Positions 33,785-42,569 of a DNA stretch of 44,423 bases are shown piece after piece. The position numbers were made by a program, and so were the translations under genes. Position 1 is the first letter of the stretch. Each line of letters starts with the position of its first letter. The stretch is from Crocinitomicaceae bacterium (GTDB taxonomy: Bacteria > Bacteroidota > Bacteroidia > Flavobacteriales_D > Crocinitomicaceae), in NCBI GenBank assembly GCA_029254025.1, contig JAQWYK010000016.1, forward strand, positions 1 through 44,423. The letters run 5' to 3'. The notes under the pieces were generated by a model. The model did no database searches. It saw only the letters and a program-made list of their open reading frames with translations, and was not told where the DNA came from.

Positions 33785-34537
33785 TTATTCAGCACTAGCT
33801 TCAGCTGGCACTAGGATTCTTCCACAGTGCTCACAAACGATAATTTTTTTACGCTGCATGATGTCCAACTGACGTTGTGCCGGGATGCGGTTAAAACATC
33901 CTCCACACGCATCACGATCGATTGGAACTACTGCAAGTCCGTTCTTCGAATTCACACGTAAACGATCGTATGCAATCAGCAACGGCTCATCAATTGATTT
34001 TTTTGCCTTATCAGACTCTTTACGCAATTTCTCTTCGTCTTTTTGTGTTTCAGCGATAATTGCATCCAATTCTTTCTTCTTGGCATCTAAGTCTCCAGTT
34101 CGAACTTCTAAACGCTCTTTTGTTTCCGCAAGGGCCTCTTTCTTCTGTTCTACTCTGAATAACGCTTCTTTTGTTTTCTTTTCGTGCAATTGAATTTCTA
34201 ATTCTTGAAATTCAATTTCTTTACTCAATGATTCGTACTCTCTGTTGTTACGAACATTGCTTTGCTTTTCCTTATATGCGATGATAGCTGTTTGCGCATC
34301 TTTTTGTGCGTTCTTTCTATCGATCACTTCTTGATCTATTGCTTCAAGCTCTTCCTCAATATTACGGTTACGTGTTTGTAGTCCCAATACTTCGTCTTCT
34401 AAATCTTCTACCTCTAAAGGTAATTCACCACGAATTGTCAATATGCGATCGATTTCGGAGTCAACACGTTGTAAATTGATCAACGCTTCTAATTTCTCTG
34501 AAACTGTAGTTGATTTAGCTTTTGTTTTTGCTGCCAT
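33785..34537 (-). CDS. Coiled-coil protein with C-terminal C4 zinc ribbon
   Basis: The 250-residue protein is almost wholly a long coiled coil (about 15-185, two antiparallel arms rich in E, K and L). It ends in a zinc ribbon, CGGC and CEHCGR, at about 210-240. This matches the CdsZ/DUF164-type zinc ribbon family, whose chlamydial member is a DNA- or RNA-linked protein. Molecular function is unknown. It starts 5 bases after the Nif3-like gene's stop, so they are coupled. Confidence 0.85.
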   Translation of the reverse strand: MAAKTKAKSTTVSEKLEALINLQRVDSEIDRILTIRGELPLEVEDLEDEVLGLQTRNRNIEEELEAIDQEVIDRKNAQKDAQTAIIAYKEKQSNVRNNREYESLSKEIEFQELEIQLHEKKTKEALFRVEQKKEALAETKERLEVRTGDLDAKKKELDAIIAETQKDEEKLRKESDKAKKSIDEPLLIAYDRLRVNSKNGLAVVPIDRDACGGCFNRIPAQRQLDIMQRKKIIVCEHCGRILVPAEASAE

Positions 34538-34542
34538 AAGCG

Positions 34543-35637
34543 CTAAAAATAATTAATCGGATTCGTACTTACTTCACTTAAATGAGGGGCAAAGTTAATA
34601 AATTTTTTCTTCAAAATACGATTTAATAAATTTGGTGTAAATTGTTCACTTTCGTAGTGCCCGATATCTGCAATGATGAGGTGATTTTCGGCATCAAAAA
34701 ACTCATGGTATTTGAAATCTCCTGTGATGTAAATATCGGCTTTTTGACGAATGGCTTGAGGGAGTAAAAAGCTACCTGATCCACCACAAAAGGCCACTGT
34801 TTGAATGTTATCTCGAACGAGCGCCGTATGCCGAATACATCCCGTGTGGAAGCGATCTTTTAACAGTTGAAGAAAGTCGGTACTCGGCATCGGTTGTGCC
34901 AAGGTGCCAATCATCCCGGAACCTTCATAGCTGTTCAGATTGTTCAATGGCAAGAGGTCGTAGGCGACTTCCTCATATGGATGTGCGCTCAACATGGCGG
35001 ACACAATAGCATTTAAGTGATGGTTGGAGCAAAGGACTTCTAATTTGGTTTCTGCTAGTTGCTCCCGGGTACCTTGTTGACCAATGACGGGATTACTGCC
35101 TTCTTCAGGTTTAAATGCTCCTGTTCCTTCTGCTTCAAAACTACATTCGCTGTAGTTGCCAATCCGTCCAGCTCCTGCCGCGAATAATGCTTGAGCCACT
35201 TTATTGACATGTGTTGTTGGGCAATAAACTGCAAGTTTGCTCAATACCTCCGTTTTAGGTTGAAGGATGCGTACATTCGTCAATCCGATACGCTCTGCGA
35301 TTTCATGGTTTACTCCAAATCGGTAGTTGTCTAAATTCGTATGTATCGCGTAAATGGCGATGTTTTTTCGAATTGCTGAAAGAATGGTACGTTCGACATA
35401 GTTCTTGCCGTTCAACTTTTTCAATCCTTTGAACACAATGGGATGATGCGCAATGATAAGGTTGCAGCCTTTACGTTCGGCTTCTTCCACAATGGCTTCC
35501 GTGCAATCTAGGGTCAGTAGGGCATTGGTGACCTCTAAGGATGCATCACCAACAAGCAACCCACAGTTGTCGTAGCTTTCTTGGCTGCTCAGTGGAGCAA
35601 GTGACTCTAAATAATCCGTAATCTCTTTGATCTTCAT
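34543..35637 (-). CDS. Nif3-like dinuclear metal centre hexameric protein
   Basis: The 364-residue protein has the Nif3/YbgI metal motifs: LIIAHHPIVFKG, AIYAIHTNLDN near the N-terminus, then AFCGGSGSF, ITGDFKYHEF and IIADIGHYESEQF at the C-terminus. A central PII-like insert domain (about 130-230) makes it longer than E. coli YbgI, as in Gram-positive YqfO. Members form a toroidal hexamer; function is debated (GTP cyclohydrolase-like or metal homeostasis). A palindrome sits directly before its ATG. Confidence 0.9.
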   Translation of the reverse strand: MKIKEITDYLESLAPLSSQESYDNCGLLVGDASLEVTNALLTLDCTEAIVEEAERKGCNLIIAHHPIVFKGLKKLNGKNYVERTILSAIRKNIAIYAIHTNLDNYRFGVNHEIAERIGLTNVRILQPKTEVLSKLAVYCPTTHVNKVAQALFAAGAGRIGNYSECSFEAEGTGAFKPEEGSNPVIGQQGTREQLAETKLEVLCSNHHLNAIVSAMLSAHPYEEVAYDLLPLNNLNSYEGSGMIGTLAQPMPSTDFLQLLKDRFHTGCIRHTALVRDNIQTVAFCGGSGSFLLPQAIRQKADIYITGDFKYHEFFDAENHLIIADIGHYESEQFTPNLLNRILKKKFINFAPHLSEVSTNPINYF

Positions 35638-35639
35638 AA

Positions 35640-35652
35640 GGCAATAATTGCC
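35640..35652 (-). promoter_or_regulatory. Operator-like palindrome GGCAAT-A-ATTGCC at the Nif3-like start
   Basis: A perfect 6-1-6 inverted repeat lies 2 bases before the ATG of the Nif3-like gene. On the minus strand it follows TAATTTTA (35654-35661), a one-mismatch -7 element, so it would lie at the transcription start. It could be an operator or a 5' hairpin. Confidence 0.45.
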
Positions 35653-35684
35653 CTAAAATTAAGGAATTCTTTCAAGGGAAGGGG

Positions 35685-36776
35685 CTAGTTCTTTTTTTTC
35701 TTTTTCTCGCCTTCGGCTGGGAGATTCGAATATTTCACCCCGCTAAATCCTTTGTCTTTGGATTTCTTAACCTTTTGAGGTTTGCTATTCTCGGTATTGT
35801 TTGTGTCGTCAATTTTTACGACACGGTGACCAATACTTTCAATCGGCGCGTTTTTATCCGTAGGATCCACCCATTTGTTGTTGTTGTCTAACACAATAGT
35901 AGTGTCTTTTTTCTCATCATAGCCCAAGATTACTACCTCATGATCTTTCTTGTTGAGCGCAACGATGTCCTCTTTTAACTGCCATCTCGATCCGTCAAAT
36001 GTATAGGCGTCATACGTCATGTCTGGTACATAGTAATCTCTGAACTCAGCAAGATTTGGTGCTTCAGGGGAAAGGTGGTCGAAAATAATCATATCGCGCG
36101 CCTTGTCGTACTTCAAACTCATGGTTGCTTTCGCTGAATGCTCGAAATATACGCGAGAACGGTACCCGTCCTCTGTTGCGAAGATTGGCTTTCCGAATTT
36201 CGGAACTTTACCTGTGAAGTAGAGTACATCCAATAATTTTATAGTAGAGCGATCGCTGTAGGCATCATAACCCATTAATGTATAGTAGGTTTTGTTCCCT
36301 TTTTTAACGTCAACGATTTGATAATACAAGCAGCCATTCCAATGTTCAGCAGTCAACGTTTCGAAGTTGTATTTTGGATAAATTCCACGTGGATACTGCC
36401 GGAGTTCTATCACATTGTGAATTTGTTTACGTGAATCTTTCTTCAAGACGAACCCGAAATAGCGCTGGGAGAAGTCTTCCAATTCTACATTCCAGGTAAC
36501 TAAACGTACTTGTTTGTCCTGTGAATGCACTTTTCCAAGTGTTTGTAATGTAGTAAATGGATGATCGAAAGCGGCTTCTTCTTGGAGAACTTTTCTGAGG
36601 GCCTCTCGGAAAAGGTCATTCTTTTCTTTCAATTCCAGATCGCCTTCTGCAGCACGCAAGTCATTGAGCAATTGCGCCAGGTGTTCTTCTTGACTACCCA
36701 TACGCTCAGCACCATCCGTTTGTGTCCACCCAAAAGAGGTGAAAAGGATAAAAATAAAGATGACCAATTGTTGCAT
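35685..36776 (-). CDS. Secreted protein of unknown function
   Basis: The ATG at 36776 gives the signal peptide MQQLVIFIFILFTSFGWTQ; codons in frame upstream extend to 36881 but without sense as a signal. The mature part (about 345 residues) has a helical start (EEHLAQLLNDLRAAEGDLELK), then beta-rich text (HNVIELRQYPRGIYPKYNF, YTLMGYDAYSDRSTIKLLD). The last 60 residues are Lys-rich and disordered (KPQKVKKSKDKGFSG). I do not recognise the family. The C-terminal basic tail and signal suggest periplasm or surface. Confidence 0.6.
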   Translation of the reverse strand: MQQLVIFIFILFTSFGWTQTDGAERMGSQEEHLAQLLNDLRAAEGDLELKEKNDLFREALRKVLQEEAAFDHPFTTLQTLGKVHSQDKQVRLVTWNVELEDFSQRYFGFVLKKDSRKQIHNVIELRQYPRGIYPKYNFETLTAEHWNGCLYYQIVDVKKGNKTYYTLMGYDAYSDRSTIKLLDVLYFTGKVPKFGKPIFATEDGYRSRVYFEHSAKATMSLKYDKARDMIIFDHLSPEAPNLAEFRDYYVPDMTYDAYTFDGSRWQLKEDIVALNKKDHEVVILGYDEKKDTTIVLDNNNKWVDPTDKNAPIESIGHRVVKIDDTNNTENSKPQKVKKSKDKGFSGVKYSNLPAEGEKKKKKN

Positions 36777-36883
36777 ACTGCCTAAACGTTTATTTCGCGT
36801 GTTTGTTACACGAACTATACCATCCTCTGACAAAGTTAAGGCTTTTAGGTGAGAGAGGGAGAATGTAAAGTGTAAAGTCAAAA

Positions 36884-37567
36884 TTACCCCATCAACTCTA
36901 CCAGCGCTCCTACCGAATCTTTAATGTTGTTTCTCAACGTGACCAAATCTGTTTCCATCATATAACATGGAGCCGTAACGATTTTATTTTCGCGGTCAAT
37001 ATTGATTTCTGCGTTTGTCTTCATAGAGGTTTTAGCACCAGTAGCTAAGAGTCCTGCAGCGAATCCGTCAATGTTATACGGCGAAGGAGCAGCGCTCGAA
37101 CCGATGGTCATAAAGGGCTTAACCGTCGAACCTTCGAAAGCTTTGGCCACCACTACCGGACTCACGCAAAGTGCCGCAATTGGTCTTCCTACATTCACAA
37201 GGTTGACAAGCAGCAACTTCACCTCAGGAAGAATTTCTCCCTCCGGTCCTGCAAATGCCCATTTAGTGAAGTTTTTCGCTGAGCCAAATCCTCCCGGAAT
37301 AACCAGCGCGTCAATATCGGCAGGGGTAATGGTTGAGATATCAGCGACCTTCCCTCGTGCAATGCGTCCGGCCTCAACGAGCATATTTCTCGATTCATTC
37401 ATTTCTTCGCCCGTCAAGTGATTGACCACGTGATGTTGGTCTTTGTTCACACTAATGCAAACGGCTTCCGCACCCACTTCCTCTATGGCTAATAAGGCGA
37501 ACACCGCCTCTTGAATCTCTGCTCCATCATACACACCGCATCCGGAAAGTAAAACGCCGATTTTCAT
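36884..37567 (-). CDS. elbB: ElbB-type isoprenoid biosynthesis glyoxalase
   Basis: The 227-residue protein belongs to the DJ-1/PfpI superfamily, ElbB branch. It begins MKIGVLLSGCGVYDGAEIQEA and has the nucleophile elbow AALCVSP (reactive Cys at about 137) and VIPGGFGSAKNFTKWAF. ElbB has glyoxalase activity and has been linked to isoprenoid precursor synthesis in E. coli; its substrate here is not known. The gene is followed by an unknown secreted protein; it has no clear TAnnTTTG upstream. Confidence 0.92.
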   Translation of the reverse strand: MKIGVLLSGCGVYDGAEIQEAVFALLAIEEVGAEAVCISVNKDQHHVVNHLTGEEMNESRNMLVEAGRIARGKVADISTITPADIDALVIPGGFGSAKNFTKWAFAGPEGEILPEVKLLLVNLVNVGRPIAALCVSPVVVAKAFEGSTVKPFMTIGSSAAPSPYNIDGFAAGLLATGAKTSMKTNAEINIDRENKIVTAPCYMMETDLVTLRNNIKDSVGALVELMG

Positions 37568-37686
37568 GAATAATCGCTTTTAATGGTATACTGCTAAGAT
37601 ACTATTTTACCTGAAAAGAAGTTCGTCGCATAGGATTAATTCGCTCAAATTACAGGCGAATCGAGGTACTGTCTGACATTAATATG

Positions 37687-37694
37687 TATTTTTG
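37687..37694 (+). promoter_or_regulatory. -7 promoter element TATTTTTG, leaderless start for the DCC-family gene
   Basis: A perfect TAnnTTTG match ends only 3 bases before the ATG at 37698. A start site about 4-7 bases downstream of the element falls on or inside the start codon. Confidence 0.55.
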
Positions 37695-37697
37695 AGT

Positions 37698-38108
37698 ATG
37701 GAACAGCACCTTCCCAATCCAATTGTATTTTATGACGGCGACTGCGGTTTTTGCAACTCCTCTGTGCAGTTTGTGTTGAATAGAAGAAAGAAGGATGTCT
37801 ACTTTTTACCGTTGCAGTCGAATCGTGCACATGACATTATGAAGGAGCATGGGGTAACCATTGAAATGAATACTATGTATTTGTTGAACCACGGTAAACT
37901 GTATCAAAAGTCTTCAGCGGCACTGCGGGTGAACTTATTCCTGCGGTTTCTATATCCTGTGTTCTTTTATTTGGGAATGGTGGTGCCTCGATTTATTCGA
38001 GATGGAGTGTATGATCAAGTCGCCAAACGCCGCCACCGCATAAAAAGCGGGTTCTGTGCGTTGCCTACACCCGAAGAACGCAGGTTGTTTTTGGATGATT
38101 TACGCTGA
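37698..38108 (+). CDS. DCC-family (DUF393) thiol-disulfide oxidoreductase-like protein
   Basis: The 136-residue protein starts MEQHLPNPIVFYDGDCGFCN. The YDGDCGFC motif holds the CxxC-like redox pair (DGDCGFCN, residues 14-21) of the DCC family (the name is for the DxDC-type motif). The rest has FYLGMVVPRFIRDGVYDQVAKRRHRIKS, common in the family. Members are thioredoxin-like; electron partners are unknown. The ATG at 37698 is preferred over an upstream TTG. Its stop overlaps the convergent bioA stop by 9 bases. Confidence 0.85.
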   Translation: MEQHLPNPIVFYDGDCGFCNSSVQFVLNRRKKDVYFLPLQSNRAHDIMKEHGVTIEMNTMYLLNHGKLYQKSSAALRVNLFLRFLYPVFFYLGMVVPRFIRDGVYDQVAKRRHRIKSGFCALPTPEERRLFLDDLR

Positions 38109-39386
38109 AGCGCCTACCTTTTGTAAGAATCCTTCGATCGCGCTGTAACAGGTGTTCAGCTCTTCTTCGTGGATGCAATACGGTGGATTTAAGAAAATCA
38201 CATTTCCCAAAGGACGCAATAACATGCCGTGTGCTAGAAAATGACGAATGGCTTCCACGCGAATAGAGGAGAAGTAGCTCGATTCAGAACCTGTCTCTAC
38301 TTCAATCGCTAAGATGGTTCCACACTGCCGGATTTCTTTGATGGGATAGTCTTGTGCTTCCAATTGTGCTTTAAAGACACCGTGGGCATGACAAATGAAT
38401 TCTATGTTCTCCTTGGTTTGTGGTTCTTCGAATAATTCTATGCTGGCACACGCTGCGGCACACGCTAACGGATTACCGGTGAACGAATGTCCGTGAAGCA
38501 ATGCTTTAAGTGTATCGTCGTCCAAGAAGGCGTTGTAAATGTGTTGTTTCGCTACGGTCAGTCCTAAAGGAAGAACGCCTCCCGTTAGTCCTTTGGACAA
38601 ACAAACAATGTCTGGGGTGTCGTTGCAGCGATTCATCGCAAACAGTTCACCTGTGCGTCCCCAACCGGTCATGATTTCATCAAAAATGATCAACACGTTG
38701 TATTTCTTAGCCATCGCCAACAGTTGATTCAGCCAAGTTGCATCGTACATGCGCATTCCAGCGCTACCTTGCACGAGCGGTTCTACGATCACTCCAGCAA
38801 ATTCACCTGTTTGAAACAGTTGCTCTGCTTTTTCAAGGGTTTCTTGGTGATTTTCAGCTGTGGGGAATTCTAAAAAATCGGCTTCAAAGAAAAAGGACTC
38901 GAACGGTTTGTTGAAATATCCGCGTTGTCCCAAGCTCATGGCACCGAAGGTATCCCCGTGGTAGGCGCCGTCCAACGCTAAAAAGCGATGTTTCTCGATG
39001 CCGTGGTTGTACCAGTACTGCATGACCATTTTTATTGCGACTTCCACAGCGGTACTTCCGTTGTCGGAATAAAAGACTTTCGAAAATCCTTCTGGTAGGA
39101 TATGGATGACCTTTTCGGCGAGTTCAACTACTTTTGGGTGCGTCACGCCTGCTAAAAGCACATGATCCAGTTGTGCGAATTGCTGTGTTATCGCTTGACC
39201 GATGTGCGGGTGACAGTGACCGTGGACATTTACCCACCACGACGAGTTGCAATCGATGTACGCGCGGTCGTTTTCATCGTACAGTAAAGCTCCTTTTGCG
39301 CGTGTAATCGCTAGGGGAGAGTCGGCAGTTTTCATTTGGGTGAATGGATGCCAAACCACTTCTTTATCGCTGTCCGTTAAGCTCAT
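38100..39386 (-). CDS. bioA: Adenosylmethionine-8-amino-7-oxononanoate aminotransferase
   Basis: BioA transfers the amino group of SAM to 8-amino-7-oxononanoate, the penultimate step pair to dethiobiotin. The 428-residue PLP enzyme shows WHPFTQMKTAD, CNSSWWVNVHGHCHP, DGAYHGDTFGAMSLG, FDEIMTGWGRTGELFA and PLP Lys in CLSKGLTGG. HSFTGNPLACAAACAS is the class III ending. It overlaps bioD by 23 bases, so the two are coupled. Downstream DCC gene is convergent. Confidence 0.96.
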   Translation of the reverse strand: MSLTDSDKEVVWHPFTQMKTADSPLAITRAKGALLYDENDRAYIDCNSSWWVNVHGHCHPHIGQAITQQFAQLDHVLLAGVTHPKVVELAEKVIHILPEGFSKVFYSDNGSTAVEVAIKMVMQYWYNHGIEKHRFLALDGAYHGDTFGAMSLGQRGYFNKPFESFFFEADFLEFPTAENHQETLEKAEQLFQTGEFAGVIVEPLVQGSAGMRMYDATWLNQLLAMAKKYNVLIIFDEIMTGWGRTGELFAMNRCNDTPDIVCLSKGLTGGVLPLGLTVAKQHIYNAFLDDDTLKALLHGHSFTGNPLACAAACASIELFEEPQTKENIEFICHAHGVFKAQLEAQDYPIKEIRQCGTILAIEVETGSESSYFSSIRVEAIRHFLAHGMLLRPLGNVIFLNPPYCIHEEELNTCYSAIEGFLQKVGASA

Positions 39387-39999
39387 AGATTAAATGCTTG
39401 AATTCGTTTGCTTGTTCTTGAACAAATGCGGCGTTCACATCCGTTGCCATCGGTACACGTCCCAGGAATTTCACCTGCGTAAATTTTTCAATGATGTCTT
39501 CGGTATGTTCGGAGGGATCTCCCACGTAAATAATTCCCGCCAATGGTAATCCCTGTGCGCGAATGGCTTGAATCGTGAGCAAGGTATGGTTAATGCTGCC
39601 CAAGTAATTCCGCGATACTATAATCACGGGTAGTTTGGACTTCTTGTACACATCTAAAATCGTTTCTCCTTTTTCGTTCAGTGGAACGAGTACGCCTCCT
39701 GCGCCTTCCAAGATCAACGGTTGATCCGTTTCTGGAAATGCAATCTTGCTCAGTTCGAGTTCCACGCCGTCGATTTCCGCAGCTTTGTGCGGTGCCATCG
39801 GCTCTTGTAGGCGAAAACATTCTTCCGAAACGGTTACCTTGTCGGAGCACCAACTGCGCACCTTGATGGAGTCCGAGTTGTCTAAATCTCCTGCTTGAAC
39901 CGGTTTGAAGTAACATCCTTCCAGCGCTTCGGTAACAATGGCGCTCACCACTGTTTTTCCTACGTCTGTTCCTATTCCTGCGATGGCAAATCCTCTCAT
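39364..39999 (-). CDS. bioD: Dethiobiotin synthetase
   Basis: BioD carboxylates diaminopelargonate with CO2 and ATP to dethiobiotin. The 211-residue protein has Walker A GIGTDVGKTVVSA (about 7-19), KPVQAGDLDNSDS, ILEGAGGVLVP and a VVSRNYLGSINHTLLTI segment. It starts 1 base after the pheT stop and its 3' end lies within bioA. bioB, bioC, bioF and birA are not in the window. Confidence 0.95.
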   Translation of the reverse strand: MRGFAIAGIGTDVGKTVVSAIVTEALEGCYFKPVQAGDLDNSDSIKVRSWCSDKVTVSEECFRLQEPMAPHKAAEIDGVELELSKIAFPETDQPLILEGAGGVLVPLNEKGETILDVYKKSKLPVIIVSRNYLGSINHTLLTIQAIRAQGLPLAGIIYVGDPSEHTEDIIEKFTQVKFLGRVPMATDVNAAFVQEQANEFKHLIYELNGQR

Positions 40000-40000
40000 C

Positions 40001-42436
40001 TTAACGTAATTCAGCGTGAAGTTCTTGTTCTAATCCTTGACGTACTTTGTTCATGATGGCATCAATCTGCTCATCTTTCAACGTCTTTTCATTATCTTGG
40101 AAGGTGAAACTAACGGCGTACGACTTCTTGCCTTCAGGTAATTTATCGCCATCGTAAACGTCGAATAACTGCACGTCGCGCAACAATTTCTTATCCGATT
40201 TGGCCGCTATGGCACAGATGGACTCAAACGTGGTGGCGTTATCCAACAGTAAGGAGAAGTCGCGGCGCACCGCAAATGTTTTGGGCAATTCGCTGAATTT
40301 TACCTTGTTCATTTTAAGGCAGTTGACGATCGCATCCCAATCTAGATCAGCGATGAAGACCGGTTGCTTGATGCCGAAATGCTTGCGCATCTTTTGGCTT
40401 GCCCATCCGATTTCTCCGACGTTGAATTTCAAGATGGACAGCTGTACACCGTCCTCTAAAATGGACTTCTTCAATGGTTTTGCCTGTAACATCCCCGCAA
40501 GACCCATTTGCTCGAACAGCGCGTGTACGATTCCTTTCAGCGTGTAAAAACTTACTTTCTCGTTGCTCGTATTCCACTGCTCTGGTTCTTTCCTTCCGGA
40601 GAGTGCAAGGACCACACGTTTGTTCTCTACATATCCTGAATCGTACTTGTGGTACGTCTTTCCAAATTCAAATAACTTAACGTTCGATTGTTGTCTGTTC
40701 TGATTACGAACTACCGACTCTAATGTCTGAAAAACAAGTGTTTGGCGTAGTATATTTAAATCATTACTTAATGGGTTTAACATGTGCACACTGCGTTCGT
40801 TGGAGAGGAGTTCTCCGCCCAATGCGTCGATGTATTGACTCTGCGTGAGTGAATTGTTCATCATCTCGAAGAAGCCATTGCTCACCAAGTGTTGCGTTAA
40901 CAAACGTTGTGTTTTTTCCGCCGATTGATCATACGTTCCCGGTAAACTCATGTTGAGCTTCGCGGGCAATTCTACCTTGTTGAAGCCATAAATGCGCAAG
41001 ACCTCTTCGATGACGTCAATTTCTCGCGTCACATCCGTGCGATACGTTGGTGCAAGTAACGTACACCCCGATTCGGTGGTATCAGTTAGCTCAAATTCCA
41101 GTTGCGTAAGGATCTTTGCGATGTGCGTATTGTCGATGTTAGAACCAATCACCGCACGGCATTTATCGTATCGGAACGGAATGGCTACTTTATCGATGGG
41201 CTGTGGATAAAGATCTACAGGCTCCATTGCAAGGACTCCTCCCGTTAATTCTTGGATCAATAACGCTGCTCTGCGCAAAGCATAGCCCATATTGTTTGGA
41301 TCTACGCCGCGTTCAAAGCGAAAAGAAGCGTCGGTATTGAGTCCGTGACGCTTCGCCGTCTTGCGGACACTTACTGGGTGGAAATATGCCGCCTCTAGGA
41401 AGACTTGCGTGGTTTGCTCCGAAACACCAGAGGTCAACCCTCCAAATACTCCCGCAATACACATCGGTGCAGTCGCATTGGCAATCACCAAATCTTCTTC
41501 CGATAACGTGCGTGCTGACTCGTCGAGCGTCACCAGCTTCTCGCCAGCACGTGCTTTTCGAACCACTACATTTCCATTCACTGCGGCAGCGTCGAACGCA
41601 TGAAGCGGTGTTCCCAATTCGTGTAACACATAATTGGTCGCATCCACCACATTGTTTATCGGTGTAAGACCAATAGCGCGCAATGCTTGCTGCAACCAGT
41701 TCGGAGAAGGAGCTACCTTCACCTGGTCGATGGTGATTCCCGCATACCGCGGTGCACTTTCGTGATCTTCCACGGTAACGTTCACTGGTACGGCGCTCGA
41801 AGTCACCTTGAATCCCTCCACAGCAGGTAGGTTCAACGTTAGCGCTTGCTGTTCGTGTACATTTAAGTACGCAATGATGTCGCGGGCTACACCCACATGT
41901 CCCATTGCATCGCTTCGGTTCGGGGTAAGTCCTATTTCGAGGATATAATCGTCTTGTAAATTGAGGAAATCCGCAGCGGGTTGCCCCACCTGTGCATTGT
42001 TTGGTAGCACCATGATACCGGCGTGACTCGTTCCAATGCCTAATTCATCCTCGGCGCAAATCATTCCTTCCGAATCAACGCCACGAATTTTCGCAGCTTT
42101 AATTTTGAACGGTTCTTCTGGAGAAGGGTAGAGTGTACATCCCACCGTGGCTACGAGTACTTTTTGACCCGCTGCTACATTCGGAGCGCCACACACGATT
42201 TGTCGCGGAGTTCCGTCCCCTACATCTACCGTTGTTACGTTCAGTTTATCGGCATTTTCGTGCTTTTCACACGTCAATACATGTCCAACAACAACGCCTT
42301 GGAGGCCTCCTTTGACCAATTCTATCTTTTCTATTCCTTCTACCTCGAGTCCTGTATCTGTTAGGATTTCTCCCATTTTCTCTGGGGAAATGTCCGTGGC
42401 AACATAATTCTTCAACCAGTTATAAGAAACCTTCAT
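40001..42436 (-). CDS. pheT: Phenylalanine-tRNA ligase beta subunit
   Basis: PheT pairs with PheS to charge tRNA-Phe. The 811-residue protein has the N-terminal EMAP/tRNA-binding domain (VVVGHVLTCEKHENADKL), B3/B4 and B5 domains (about 200-480, including VVDATNYVLHELGTP and the editing-domain AAYFHPVSVRKTAKRHGL), the catalytic-like core and a C-terminal ferredoxin-fold anticodon-binding domain (AVRRDFSLLLD). pheS is not adjacent; bioD and bioA follow. The promoter is TACTTTTG at 42462-42469. Confidence 0.97.
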   Translation of the reverse strand: MKVSYNWLKNYVATDISPEKMGEILTDTGLEVEGIEKIELVKGGLQGVVVGHVLTCEKHENADKLNVTTVDVGDGTPRQIVCGAPNVAAGQKVLVATVGCTLYPSPEEPFKIKAAKIRGVDSEGMICAEDELGIGTSHAGIMVLPNNAQVGQPAADFLNLQDDYILEIGLTPNRSDAMGHVGVARDIIAYLNVHEQQALTLNLPAVEGFKVTSSAVPVNVTVEDHESAPRYAGITIDQVKVAPSPNWLQQALRAIGLTPINNVVDATNYVLHELGTPLHAFDAAAVNGNVVVRKARAGEKLVTLDESARTLSEEDLVIANATAPMCIAGVFGGLTSGVSEQTTQVFLEAAYFHPVSVRKTAKRHGLNTDASFRFERGVDPNNMGYALRRAALLIQELTGGVLAMEPVDLYPQPIDKVAIPFRYDKCRAVIGSNIDNTHIAKILTQLEFELTDTTESGCTLLAPTYRTDVTREIDVIEEVLRIYGFNKVELPAKLNMSLPGTYDQSAEKTQRLLTQHLVSNGFFEMMNNSLTQSQYIDALGGELLSNERSVHMLNPLSNDLNILRQTLVFQTLESVVRNQNRQQSNVKLFEFGKTYHKYDSGYVENKRVVLALSGRKEPEQWNTSNEKVSFYTLKGIVHALFEQMGLAGMLQAKPLKKSILEDGVQLSILKFNVGEIGWASQKMRKHFGIKQPVFIADLDWDAIVNCLKMNKVKFSELPKTFAVRRDFSLLLDNATTFESICAIAAKSDKKLLRDVQLFDVYDGDKLPEGKKSYAVSFTFQDNEKTLKDEQIDAIMNKVRQGLEQELHAELR

Positions 42437-42461
42437 GTGTCTGTTTTGCTATACTATTCCG

Positions 42462-42469
42462 CAAAAGTA
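42462..42469 (-). promoter_or_regulatory. -7 promoter element TACTTTTG for pheT-bioD-bioA
   Basis: This is a perfect TAnnTTTG match on the minus strand, 25 bases before the pheT ATG. No T-box or leader-peptide attenuator of phenylalanine codons is visible in the short leader. Confidence 0.6.
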
Positions 42470-42569
42470 ATAAAAGAGCGGGAAGAATGGACGCGATTCC
42501 CCCGATAAGATTCCAACACGTTCCCGTTGGTAAGCAGGGGCGAAAACACAGCCCTTAACGCCGTATCGC

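Noticed and set aside
42437-42569. T-box or leader-peptide attenuator before pheT
   Set aside because: The 25-base leader is too short and shows no Phe-codon-rich frame or terminator hairpin.
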